A DNA stretch of 33,949 nt, from contig NZ_QUMD01000034.1 of NCBI RefSeq assembly GCF_003481985.1, forward strand, positions 1-33,949. The letters are read 5' to 3'. Within the stretch, counting starts at the first letter, position 1. Every line of letters starts with the position of its first letter. The position numbers were made by a program, and so were the translations under genes. Under the pieces are notes generated by a model. That model searched no databases. It was given only the letters and a program-made list of their open reading frames with translations, and had not been told where the DNA came from. Positions 23,613 to 32,600 of this stretch are shown piece after piece. This DNA is from Clostridium sp. OF09-36. GTDB lineage: Bacteria; Bacillota; Clostridia; Lachnospirales; Lachnospiraceae.

Positions 23613-24964
23613 GTGGAAAAAAAGAAAACAGATCTGATCGAAGGGCCTATTTTTCAGGCTCTTCTGGTCTTTGCGATACCGCTGCTGATCGGAAATCTGT
23701 TTCAGCAGCTTTACAATACGGCGGATTCCTATGTGGTGGGAAACTTTGTCGATACGAATGCTCTGGCGGCGGTTGGTGCCTCCGGTTCGGTCATTCAGAT
23801 GTTGGTTGGCTTTTTTATGGGCTTGTCGGTTGGTGCCGGGGTGGTGATCGCGCAGTATTTTGGTGCAGGCCGGAAGGAAGAGATGAGCCAGGCCATACAC
23901 AGTGCTCTGGCCCTGACGGTTTTATTAAGTGTTCTTTTTACGGTGGTTGGAATTGCGGTGACGAGGCCGCTGCTAAAAGCGATTGGTGTGCCGCAGGAGG
24001 TGCTGCCGCATTCGACCTTGTATCTGACGATCTATTTTGCCGGAATTACGTTTCTTTTGTTTTATAACATGGGCTCCGGCATTTTGCGGGCGATCGGAAA
24101 TTCCAGGGATCCGCTAATCTATCTGCAATTGCCAGTATCTTGAATGTTATTTTGGATGTACTCTTAGTCTGCGTAGCGCAGCTTGGTGTAGCCGGGGTGG
24201 CGCTTGGAACGCTGATTGCGCAGGCGGTCAGTGCAGTTCTGGTTATGCTTCAGCTTATGCGGACGAAGGAGGATTACCGGGTGGAAATAAAGAAGATCCG
24301 GTTCCATCCTGAGATGCTCAAACAGATCACCATAGTGGGACTTCCGGCGGCATTGCAACAGAGCATTACTGCGTTCTCGAATGTTGTGGTGCAGTCCTAC
24401 ATCAACAGCTTTGGCACGGCGGCTATAGCCGGGTATTCCACCACAGTGCGGATCGACGGCTTTCTCCAGCTTGCGCTGCAGAGCTTTAACATGACCATTA
24501 CCACGTTTGTGGGCCAGAACATCGGTGCGAAAAAGACGGAACGGGTGAAGCGCGGCATTTTTACGGCATGGCTGATGTGTTCCGTGATCATATTGGCTGG
24601 AAGTGTTCTGATGAATCAGGAAGGTGCGATGCTGGTGCGGCTCTTCACGGATGATGAAGCTGTCATTGCCAACGGTGCGGCTATGCTCCGGCTGTTTTCC
24701 TATGCCTACTGGACGCTTCCGATCGTGCAGATTTTGAGCGGTGCGTTGCGAGGCGCTGGAAAGTCCAGTATTCCGATGTTTTTCATGCTGGGCTGTTTTG
24801 TGGTGATCCGGCAGATTTATCTGGCTGTCACGGTTCCGGCTACGCACAGCCTTCTTGTTGTCATGGCGGGCTGGCCGGTTACCTGGGCACTCTGTGCAGC
24901 AGGCATGACTGTGTATTTTTTCAAAGCCGACTGGATGCGGGATGCAGAGAAGTTGATTGGTTAA
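23613..24964 (+). CDS. MATE family efflux transporter (frameshifted)
   Basis: About 450 residues after restoring one G near 24133 (CTGCA to CTGGCA, giving IYLAIASILNVILDV). Twelve hydrophobic helices are seen in two halves. MATE landmarks include PLLIGNLFQQLYNTADSYVV, AAVGASGSVIQMLVGFFMGL, and in the second half GLPAALQQSITAFSNVVVQS and TTFVGQNIGAKKTERVKRG. These pumps expel cationic compounds using Na+ or H+. The start is the GTG at 23613 with GAGGTG seven bases upstream. No local regulator is intact; the palindromes at 23528-23576 may control it. Confidence 0.88.
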
Positions 24965-25111
24965 CAGATTATTGTTTTTGTGGCTCTGGACGGTGAAGAT
25001 TTGAAAATAATCAACAGAATAATCAACAGGGAAAAAACAGAATTCGCAAAAATAAAAAATCATAGAACTGGTATAGTAAATCCATTTCTCACAAAGACTA
25101 GACATAGAAAG

Positions 25112-25173
25112 GCTGCGGGATGATGAGGGCAGGAAATTTCTTGCGCACAACACCCTAATGTGTAAACCGCAGC
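25112..25173 (+). other. Structured leader upstream of ldh
   Basis: GCTGCGG (25112-25118) pairs with CCGCAGC (25167-25173), and inside it AGGG with CCCT and ACAC with GTGT can pair. It lies 67 bases before the ldh start and is followed by A rather than T, so it is not a terminator on the plus strand. No known riboswitch is recognised. Confidence 0.35.
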
Positions 25174-25240
25174 AAAAAATAATGGCTGGAGCAGAAGCGC
25201 ACATATTATGCGTGAACTGATCCGGGAAAGCGAGGGCCTT

Positions 25241-26194
25241 ATGGGAAATGTGTTGAAATCCAGAAAAGCCGCAGTCATTGGCTGCGGCTTTGTTGGCTCT
25301 GCGACAGCGTTTACGCTCATGCAGAGTAAATTGTTTTCGGAGCTGGTACTTCTGGACGTGAATACCGACAAGGCAGATGGGGAAGCGAAGGATATTTCCC
25401 ATGGTATTCCGTTTGCGGCTCCCATGAAAATCTATGCAGGTGATTATGATGATATCGCGGATGCGGCCATCATTATCGTGACGGCCGGGGCGAACCAGAA
25501 GCCGGATGAAACGCGGCTGGATTTGGTGCACAAGAATACGGAAATCTATAAAAGCATCATTCCTGAGATCGCCAGCCGGAATTTTGCCGGGATTTTGCTG
25601 ATCGTGTCAAATCCGGTGGATATTTTGACGTATGTGGCACTTCGTTTAAGTGGATTGCCGGAAAACCGCGTCATCGGCTCCGGGACCGTTCTGGATACTG
25701 CACGCATGAAATATGCGCTGGGACAGCATCTGCAGGTCGACAGCCGCAGCGTGCATTCTTATATTGTGGGAGAGCACGGTGACAGCGAGATCGCGGTATT
25801 GAGCAGCACCAACATCTCCGGAATTCCGCTGGATGCATTCTGTGAGATGCGCGGATATGAAAATCCGAGGGAGAAGCTGGACGAGATCGCGGAGTCGGTG
25901 AAAAACAGCGCCTACGACATCATTGCCAAAAAGCAGGCAACCTATTACGGCATTGCTATGTCGGTGCGTCGGATCTGCGCCTGCATCATCCGCAATGAGC
26001 GTTCCATTCTGCCGGTGTCCTCCATGATGCACGGGGAATATGGCATCCACAATATTGCACTCAGCATGCCGGCAATCCTGGGTGCGGACGGCGTGGAAAC
26101 CCATGTACCGGTTTCACTGAATGAAGATGAGACAACACGGCTGATCCAGTCGGCAAAGACCCTGGGCGAGATTGCGCAGGAACTGGAACTGTAG
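25241..26194 (+). CDS. ldh: L-lactate dehydrogenase
   Basis: A 317-residue NAD-dependent enzyme reducing pyruvate to L-lactate. Seen: the Rossmann motif GCGFVGSATAF, Asp in VLLDVNTDKADGEA for NAD, the substrate loop TAGANQKPDETRLDL with Gln (lactate rather than malate specificity) and the catalytic Arg, VSNPVDILTY, GSGTVLDTARMKYAL, and the catalytic His in GEHGDSE. The start at 25241 is preferred (GAGGG six bases before, and the usual family start). An ATG at 25208 is in frame but lacks a ribosome site. No frameshift. Confidence 0.93.
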   Translation: MGNVLKSRKAAVIGCGFVGSATAFTLMQSKLFSELVLLDVNTDKADGEAKDISHGIPFAAPMKIYAGDYDDIADAAIIIVTAGANQKPDETRLDLVHKNTEIYKSIIPEIASRNFAGILLIVSNPVDILTYVALRLSGLPENRVIGSGTVLDTARMKYALGQHLQVDSRSVHSYIVGEHGDSEIAVLSSTNISGIPLDAFCEMRGYENPREKLDEIAESVKNSAYDIIAKKQATYYGIAMSVRRICACIIRNERSILPVSSMMHGEYGIHNIALSMPAILGADGVETHVPVSLNEDETTRLIQSAKTLGEIAQELEL

Positions 26195-26200
26195 CATTTG

Positions 26201-26216
26201 GCGTTGCTGTCAACGC
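26201..26216 (+). terminator. Weak hairpin after ldh
   Basis: GCGTTG, four-base loop CTGT, CAACGC, starting seven bases after the ldh stop. There is no T run, so termination is uncertain. Confidence 0.3.
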
Positions 26217-26290
26217 AATTGTATCCATTTGACTGCAATATCATTGGATTAAACTACAGGTTGATTGTCAGAACGTCCCGCAGACTGTAG

Positions 26291-26413
26291 AATAAAAAAC
26301 AGGAAACCGAAGCTAATCTGCGGCGCTGCATCGAATCCTATGGACTGGATGCAGCGCAGGAGCTGGGAAAGGTTCCGGAATATATTAGGAAGGAAGCGGA
26401 GAGAAAACGGTGA
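26291..26413 (+). pseudogene. C-terminal fragment of an unidentified protein
   Basis: An open frame without a start codon reads KKQETEANLRRCIESYGLDA and AQELGKVPEYIRKEAERKR, ending in a TGA that overlaps the GTG start of the phosphatase gene. It has coding character (amphipathic, no rare codons) and classic translational coupling. It may be the end of an upstream operon gene, or a displaced piece of the phosphatase, since such enzymes carry a similar helix before their PLYYE strand. Not identified. Confidence 0.4.
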
Positions 26414-26838
26414 GAACGATCGTGGTCGGAGACATCCACGGATGCTTCCGGGACCATCCGTTTCTTGCGTATATCAGGACACTTCCGCTTTACTATGAAA
26501 CGGAGCATTACATATGCGTGCACGCCGCTGTTTCCAGAAAAGGGCCGGAGTGCACAGACCGGAGCATTGCTCTGTGGGACCGCAGCCTGGCAGACGAGGG
26601 GATTTACTGCGGGAAGCTGGTAATCTACGGACACACGCCGATGGAAAAGGTACTGTACCAGCCGGGAGATGGCACCTGCAGGCAGATTGTTGCTGGAAGA
26701 AAGCAGCCGCTTCCGGAGTATGGCTGCATTGGGTTGGATACCGGATGTGTGTGGAAAAAGAAACTGACCGCCATGGTCATAGAAGAAAATAAAAACGGGC
26801 TGGAGTACCAGATCCGTCAGGTGGAGTATGGAAAGTAG
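26410..26838 (+). pseudogene. Serine/threonine-phosphatase-type metallophosphoesterase with the core deleted
   Basis: The 142-residue frame opens VRTIVVGDIHGCF, the first metal motif (GDIHG) of PPP/PrpE-type phosphatases. It then jumps near 26445 to HPFLAYIRTLPLYYETEHYI, CVHAAVSRKGPEC, VIYGHTPMEKVLY (third motif) and GLDTGCVWKKKLTAMVI. The GDxxDRG and GNHE motifs that complete the bimetal site are missing, along with about 80-90 residues. It should be inactive. The start is the GTG overlapping the preceding stop. It ends at a hairpin that also carries the next gene's promoter. Confidence 0.72.
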
Positions 26839-26857
26839 TCTCCTTCTGTGGTATAAT
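26829..26857 (+). promoter_or_regulatory. Promoter of the GTPase-NYN gene
   Basis: TGGAAA (26829-26834), a 17-base spacer and TATAAT (26852-26857). The -10 box lies in the loop of the hairpin 26840-26884. Confidence 0.6.
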
Positions 26858-26892
26858 TTTTGCATTATGCGATCACAGAAGGAGGCTTTTTT
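26840..26892 (+). terminator. Hairpin pairing with the ribosome binding site, with T run
   Basis: CTCCTTCTGTG (26840-26850) is exactly complementary to CACAGAAGGAG (26874-26884), which contains the Shine-Dalgarno sequence of the next gene, and six T follow (26887-26892). On read-through RNA it would terminate or hide the ribosome site. RNA begun at the internal promoter lacks the left arm. Confidence 0.7.
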
Positions 26893-29803
26893 ATGGGCTT
26901 ACAGGAGCAGGAAAAAGCAAAGAACTATCGCTGCATCGGCCTTCTGGCCCATGTGGATGCGGGCAAGACAACCTTGTCCGAGGCGGTTTTATATACATCA
27001 GGAACGATACGGAAGCTGGGGCGCGTGGATAACCGCGATGCCTATCTGGATACTTATGCGTTGGAGCGGGAGCGGGGCATTACCATTTTTTCCAAGCAGG
27101 CGGTCTGCCAGCTTGGCGATACGACGGTAACACTGCTTGATACACCTGGACACGTGGACTTTTCTGCGGAGATGGAGCGGACGCTGCAGGTGCTGGATTA
27201 TGCGGTGCTTGTGATCAGCGGGGCAGATGGTGTGCAGGGACACACAGAGACCTTGTGGAGCTTGCTAAAGCGTTATCAGGTTCCAACCTTCCTTTTTATC
27301 AACAAGATGGACCAGCCGGGAACGGACCGCGAAGCGCTGATGGCAGAGCTGAAAAAGCGGCTGAACGATTCCTGCGTGGATTTTGCGGCATTGGATGGTC
27401 CGGAAGATGCGGTTCCGGAGGAAATCTGGGAAACCATCGCCATGTCCGATGAGGAGCTTTTGGAGCAGTATCTGGAAAACGGAAGCATTGCGCAGGAAGA
27501 CATCCGCAGGCTGATCCGGCAGCGGAAGCTGTTTCCGTGCTATTTCGGGTCGGCGCTGAAGCTGCAGGGCGTGGAGAAACTGCTTGTCGGGTTGGAGAGG
27601 TGGATGGATGCCGGAATGTCTGGCAACGCATGCTCAAAAGGGGACCTGAATGGAGAACTTCCACATGTGAATCCTGACGTGGCGTTCGGCGCAAAGGTCT
27701 TCAAGATTTCCCGCGACGACCAGGGAGCCGCCTGACTCACTTAAAGATTACGTCGGGCAGTTTAAAGGTGAAGGATTTTCTGGAGGTGAAGGGTAAAGAG
27801 CCGGAGAAGGTCAACCAGATCCGCATGTATTCCGGCACAAAATATGAGCTGGTGAATGAGGCTGTGCCAGGCATGATCTGCGCGGTGACCGGTCCGGTGA
27901 CAACGTATCCGGGCCAGGGCATCGGAACGGAGGCAGAATCCGAGCTTCCGGTTCTGGAGCCGGTCTTAAACTACCGTGTGGAGCTGCCGGAGGGCTGCGA
28001 TGCCCACAAAATGCTGGCGGATTTAAAGCAGCTTGAGGAGGAGGAGCCGGAGCTTCACATTACCTGGAATGAGCAGGCACAGGAGATACAGGTGCAGGTT
28101 ATGGGCGAGGTGCAGATCGAGGTGCTGAGGAGTCTGGTGGCAGAGCGTTTTGGTGTGGATATCCGCCTGGATGCAGGCAGCATTGTATACAAAGAGACGA
28201 TCACGCAGACCGTAGAGGGCGTGGGGCATTTTGAGCCGCTGCGGCACTATGCGGAGGTCCATCTTCTGATGGAGCCGGGTGAGCCGGGCAGCGGCCTGCA
28301 GTTTTCTGCCCGCTGCAGTGAGGATTTTCTGGACCGGAACTGGCAGCGCCTGATCTTGACCCATCTGGAGGAAAAACGTCACCGGGGCGTGCTCACCGGT
28401 TCGGAGATCACCGATATGCAGATCACGCTAATTGCCGGGCGTGCGCATTTGAAGCACACCGAGGGCGGCGATTTCCGCCAGGCTACCTACCGGGCAGTCC
28501 GTCAGGGTTTGTGTGAGGCGGCAGCGAGGGCTGTGTGCAGATTTTAGAGCCATATTATGCATTTAAGCTGGAGGTTCCGTCTGAGTATGTGGGCCGCGCC
28601 ATGACAGACTTAGAGCGCATGAAGGGAACCATCGAGCCGCCGCAGCTAGAGGGTGACAATATGCTTTTAAGCGGTGTCGTTCCGGTTGCCACCATGCAGA
28701 ATTACCAGCGGGAGGTCGTGTCGTACACGAAAGGACGCGGGCGCTTAAGCTGCGTCCTGCAGGGATATTTTCCATGCCATAATGCGGTGGAGGTGGTGCA
28801 GGAGACCAACTATGAGGCAGAGCTTGATCTGGCCGATCCGACTGGTTCCGTATTTTGTGCCCATGGAGCCGGGTTTGTGGTACCGTGGTATGAGGTAAAG
28901 CACTACATGCACATCCAGACGGGAATCCCGGTGCTGGGAGAGGAAGCCGCTGCGGATATTGGTAATGATGCGGGCGGATGGAATGCGGGAAGCGGAGCCG
29001 GAAGGAACACCGGCGCGTCTGCAGGTGATGGCAGAAATGCGGGAGCAGGAACTGGAGCCAGAGGGATATCTGGCAGATCCGTATCGCAGACTGGAAGCCG
29101 TTCGAACTCTGGCGGTGCTGCGTCCTTTGGTGCTGATGAGAAAGAACTCGAAGCCATTTTTACCCGCACCTATGGCGAGAGCAAGCGCAAACTTTCTTAC
29201 GACAGCGGCCCGCGCCAGGTGGTGTATGATTCTGGAAAATATGCGCATACCAAAAAGGAAGAGCCCGTGGAGGAATATCTTCTGGTGGATGGCTACAACA
29301 TCCTTTATGCCTGGGAGGAGCTTCGGGAGCTGATGAAGGTCACACTGGACGGTGCGCGTCACCGCCTCATGGACATGCTCTGCAATTACCAGGGATACCG
29401 CAAATACAACCTGATCGTGGTATTTGATGCTTATAAGGTGAACGGCGGAGTCGGAAGCACGGAGGATTACCACAATATTCACGTGGTTTACACGAAAGAA
29501 GCAGAGACCGCAGACCAGTACATCGAAAAATTTGCCCATCAGATGGGAAAGAAATACCGGGTGACTGTGGCAACCTCCGATGGACTGGAGCAGGTCATCA
29601 TCCGCAGCCAGGGCTGCCTTCTTATGTCAGCCAGTGATCTGGAAGAGGACATGGAGCGTGTCAGCCGCCAGATCGAGGAAGACCGGGGGCATTTGGTAAA
29701 GCCCGGCAAGCGATATCTGTTTGCGGATGTGGAGAAGGATCTGGCTGAATACTTAGAGCAGGTGCGGCTCGGGAAGATTCCGGCACCAGCGGAGAAGCAA
29801 TGA
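26893..29803 (+). CDS. TetM/EF-G-like translational GTPase with C-terminal NYN domain (two frameshifts)
   Basis: About 970 residues after restoring one base near 27724 (GGG to GGGG) and one near 28527 (GCGAG to GCGGAG). The GTPase part shows AHVDAGKTT (G1), RERGITI (effector), DTPGHVDFS (G3) and NKMD (G4), then EF-G domains II-V as in ribosomal protection proteins. A Gly/Ala/Ser-rich linker (about 28960-29140) leads to a YacP/Rae1-type NYN domain: LLVDGYNILYAWEELRELMK, LIVVFDAYKV, ETADQYIEKF and VATSDGLEQVII, with all the conserved Asp positions. Rae1 cuts mRNA in the ribosomal A site, so this fusion may be a ribosome-targeted nuclease; that is inference. Start 26893 has AAGGAGG seven bases before. 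Confidence 0.85.
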
Positions 29804-29831
29804 GTGGAAACCTGGTTGCTGTATACGGGTA

Positions 29832-29948
29832 GGAATTTTCTGAACGGAAAATTCCGTAAGATACAGTTCTGGTAGCAGATTTTGCCGATTTGGAATGCGA
29901 AGCATCGGCAAAATCCCGTTGCCGGGCACGCACGTGTGAACGGCAACG
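29832..29948. repeat. Three successive inverted repeats before gpmI
   Basis: Stem 1: 29832-29840 with 29847-29855 (nine pairs, GGAATTTTC). Stem 2: 29878-29889 with 29904-29915 (12 pairs, GATTTTGCCGAT). Stem 3: 29917-29924 with 29941-29948 (eight pairs, CGTTGCCG). All are perfect. They lie upstream of the gpmI promoter, so they are probably the 3' end of the GTPase-NYN transcript or a mobile palindromic element. None has a clear T run. Confidence 0.6.
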
Positions 29949-29977
29949 AGAAATCTTCGCAGAATCAGAATTCCACC

Positions 29978-30006
29978 TTGCATTATTGTTTTCCTTGAAG
30001 TACAAT
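29978..30006 (+). promoter_or_regulatory. Promoter of gpmI
   Basis: TTGCAT (29978-29983), a 17-base spacer and TACAAT (30001-30006), giving a leader of about 120 bases. Confidence 0.65.
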
Positions 30007-30058
30007 ATAACTGATTCGTCAAAATTTAGACAAACCATATTGGGAATGCAGGAAAAGA

Positions 30059-30108
30059 GCTGCTGTCTGCCGCATGGAAAACAGCAGCCATCGGACCGGA
30101 ATCCGGTC
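30059..30108 (+). other. Two stem-loops in the gpmI leader
   Basis: GCTGCTGT (30059-30066) pairs with ACAGCAGC (30081-30088), and GACCGG (30094-30099) with CCGGTC (30103-30108). They lie 25 bases before the start codon in the transcribed leader. No known riboswitch class is recognised. Confidence 0.5.
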
Positions 30109-30132
30109 GTTAAAGAAAAAGGAGAACAAGTC

Positions 30133-31673
30133 ATGGAAAAAAGACCAGTGGTATTAATGATCCTGGATGGATACGGATTAAACGATAATTGTGAGGCAAA
30201 CGCAGTCTGCGAGGGCAAGACCCCGGTTATGGACCAGCTTATGAGCCAGTGCCCGTTTGTAAAGGGTCAGGCAAGCGGTCTGGCAGTTGGTCTGCCGGAC
30301 GGACAGATGGGTAACTCTGAGGTTGGCCACTTAAATATGGGTGCAGGCCGCATCGTATACCAGGAGCTGACCCGCATCACCAAGTCTATCGAGGATGGCG
30401 ATTTCTTCCAGAATAAGGAGCTGATGGCAGCAGTTGAGAACTGCAAGAAGAACGATTCCGCGCTGCATATGTTCGGTCTGGTATCCGACGGCGGTGTACA
30501 CAGCCACATCACCCATATTTACGGATTGCTGGAACTGGCTAAGAGAAACGGGCTTTCCAAAGTTTATGTTCATTGCTTCTTAGATGGTCGTGATACCCCG
30601 CCGACTTCCGGAAAAGAGTTCGTGGAAGCACTGGAAGCGAAGATGGCAGAGCTGGGCGTCGGCAAGGTTGGTGTTGTTTCCGGTCGTTATTATGCCATGG
30701 ACCGTGATAAAAACTGGGATCGCGTGGAGAAAGCCTACAATGCGCTGACCAAAGGCGAGGGCGTTCACGCAGAGCATGCAGCAGATGCAATCCAGGCTTC
30801 TTACGACGACGGCAAGACCGATGAATTTATGATGCCAACTGTTATCACCGAAAACGGTGCTCCGGTCGCAACCATCAAAAACGGCGATTCCGTGATCTTC
30901 TTTAACTTCCGTCCGGACCGTGCACGTCAGCTGACCCGCACTTTCTGTGATGATGAATTTACCGGCTTTGACCGCGGCGAGCGCATCAAGACAACCTTTG
31001 TCTGCTTCACCGATTATGACGAGACTATCGAGAACAAGCTGGTTGCATTCAAGAAAGAGAGCATCACCAATACCTTTGGTGAGTTTTTGGCTGCGCACGG
31101 CTTAAAGCAGGCCCGTATCGCAGAGACCGAGAAATATGCGCATGTAACCTTCTTCTTTAACGGCGGTGTCGAGGAGCGAACCCAGGCGAAGACCGTATTC
31201 TGGTTCCGTCCCCGAAGGAAGTAGCAACCTACGACTTAAAGCCGGAGATGAGCGCACCGGCTGTCTGCGACAAGCTGGTAGACTGCATTAAGTCCGGCAA
31301 GTACGATGTCATCATCATCAACTTCGCGAACCCGGATATGGTCGGCCATACCGGAGTGGAGAGCGCAGCCATCAAGGCGATCGAGACGGTAGATGCCTGC
31401 GTCGGCAGAGCAGTCGATGCCATCAAGGAAGTGAACGGTGTGCTGTTTATCTGCGCAGACCACGGAAATGCAGAGCAGCTGGTGGATTACAGCACCGGTG
31501 AGCCGTGGACCGCACATACCACCAACCCGGTTCCGTTCATTCTGGTCAATGCAGATCCGGCTTATAAGTTAAGAGAGGGCGGTTGTCTGGCAGATATCGC
31601 GCCGACTCTCATTGAGCTGATGGGCATGGAACAGCCGAAAGAAATGACTGGAAAATCCCTGCTGATCAAATAA
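30133..31673 (+). CDS. gpmI: 2,3-bisphosphoglycerate-independent phosphoglycerate mutase (frameshifted)
   Basis: Glycolytic enzyme interconverting 3- and 2-phosphoglycerate, about 513 residues after restoring one C near 31177 (GAGCG to GAGCCG, giving EEPNPGEDRILVPSPKEV). Seen: metal-binding MILDGYGL, the phosphoserine motif GNSEVGHLNMGAGR, SDGGVHSH, DGRDTPP, SGRYYAMDRD, FFNFRPDRARQ, FANPDMVGHTG and CADHGNAE. Start 30133 follows AAAAAGGAG. This is normally an essential single-copy gene, so the break is more likely a sequence error than true loss. The codon choice is that of a highly expressed gene. Confidence 0.93.
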
Positions 31674-31685
31674 CAATTTAAGTAT

Positions 31686-31833
31686 ATGACAAGGGCTGAA
31701 TCCAATCTGTGATGAGCAGATCGCAGACATTCAGGCACTTGCAGGCACTTTACAGTACGGCTCCATCGTACTGGTCTTTCAGGATGGGGCACTGGTCCAG
31801 ATGGAAAAACACGAGAAAATAAGGGTACGTTAA
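31686..31833 (+). CDS. DUF2292 family small protein (frame uncertain)
   Basis: The frame 31711-31833 reads DEQIADIQALAGTLQYGSIV and LVFQDGALVQMEKHEKIRVR, which matches the small DUF2292 family (a short YGSI-x-LVFQDG hairpin then a basic end). A start at 31686 (MTRAESNL) is one base out of frame, so a single extra base near 31710 is suspected. No good ribosome site is seen. About 48 residues. Function unknown. A strong terminator follows at 31873-31925. Confidence 0.55.
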
Positions 31834-31872
31834 TTCTAGTATCATCAGACGTCAGGATTGACCGGACAAACC

Positions 31873-31925
31873 GGAGATTCTGCAGAAATATCAGTCATGG
31901 TATTTTTGCGGGGTCTCCTTTTTTG
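31873..31925 (+). terminator. Strong intrinsic terminator
   Basis: GGAGATTCTGC (31873-31883) pairs with GCGGGGTCTCC (31908-31918) through 11 pairs with three wobbles. The stem continues inwards (AGAAATA with TATTTTT) and is followed by seven T. Confidence 0.75.
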
Positions 31926-32036
31926 TTCCTGCATGAGTATCCGGTAATGGAACATGGTCCAGTGTATATGAATGGAGACGTTGGATGGTGGATCAGAAAA
32001 CATGATACCCGGCTGAGAAGAGAGGAGCAAACGATT

Positions 32037-32258
32037 ATGAAAAAAAGCAATGCATCCGGAACTGGTGCGGCAGATGCCAATGCAGCAGATACTGGTGCGG
32101 CGGCCAGCAATACGGCAGATTAGAACAGTGCGCAGGGAAACGCTTCGGACACGGATGCACAGAATCCGCCGACTGCGGAGCATCCGCGCAAGGTGCTGAT
32201 GTCTTTACTCCTGGAACTGGTATTTGCGAAATTACAGCATCATCTGGCGTTTGCGTAA
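32037..32258 (+). pseudogene. Small unknown gene with an in-frame TAG
   Basis: Start 32037 has AGAGAGGAG nine bases before. It reads KKSNASGTGAADANAADTGA and AASNTAD, then TAG at 32121-32123. The same frame continues NSAQGNASDTDAQNPPTAEH and PRKVLMSLLLELVFAKLQHH to a TAA at 32256. The low-complexity Ala/Asn/Asp/Ser/Thr part spans the stop without change of character, so the TAG looks like a point mutation or read error. No family recognised; no signal peptide. Confidence 0.45.
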
Positions 32259-32273
32259 CAGGAGGAAATGTGT

Positions 32274-32600
32274 ATGGTAACATTCCAATTTGACTGGGTG
32301 TTTACCTGGGAGGTATTCCTGGTCTGCATGAAGCAGGTTACGGTGTGTTTTTTTGCGGCAACGGCTGCCATGCTGACCGGACTGGAGGCAAAAACATGAT
32401 CTTTTTGTGGTGGCCGATGCGATGAGATCCACTGCGAGCTGATCCTGGAAGGGGAGCATATCCCGTATTTCAGCCTGAACAAAGAGGCCGAGCAAAACAG
32501 CATCACCCTCTGTAGTGCGGGAAAGATCGCAAATATTCCGGTGCAGGCGCTGTATCAGGCACGCGCATATTACAAGAGACTGTTAGAAAAGCCGATTTAG
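32274..32600 (+). pseudogene. Small unknown gene with an in-frame TGA
   Basis: Start 32274 has CAGGAGGA eight bases before and lies 15 bases after the preceding frame. It reads VTFQFDWVFTWEVFLVCMKQ and VTVCFFAATAAMLTGLEAKT, then TGA at 32397-32399. The frame continues SFCGGRCDEIHCELILEGEH, IPYFSLNKEAEQNSITLCSA and ALYQARAYYKRLLEKPI to a TAG at 32598. Total 108 residues if read through. The second half is clearly protein-like. It overlaps the 3' end of nhaC on the other strand by 18 bases. I do not recognise it. Confidence 0.45.

Noticed and set aside
25112..25173. Riboswitch or T-box in the ldh leader
   Set aside because: Only one moderate stem; no T-box or known riboswitch consensus and no following T run.
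24164..25531. A 455-codon open frame on the minus strand opposite the MATE gene
   Set aside because: Rich in His, Arg, Gln and Asn with no motifs. It is the shadow of the GC-rich third positions of the MATE and ldh genes.
28745..29539. A 264-codon minus-strand frame opposite the GTPase-NYN gene
   Set aside because: No recognisable family, no ribosome site, and it lies opposite a well-supported conserved gene.
32397..32399. In-frame TGA as a selenocysteine codon
   Set aside because: The flanking residues resemble no selenoprotein, no SECIS-like stem was seen just downstream, and the neighbouring gene has an in-frame TAG, which favours mutation or error.
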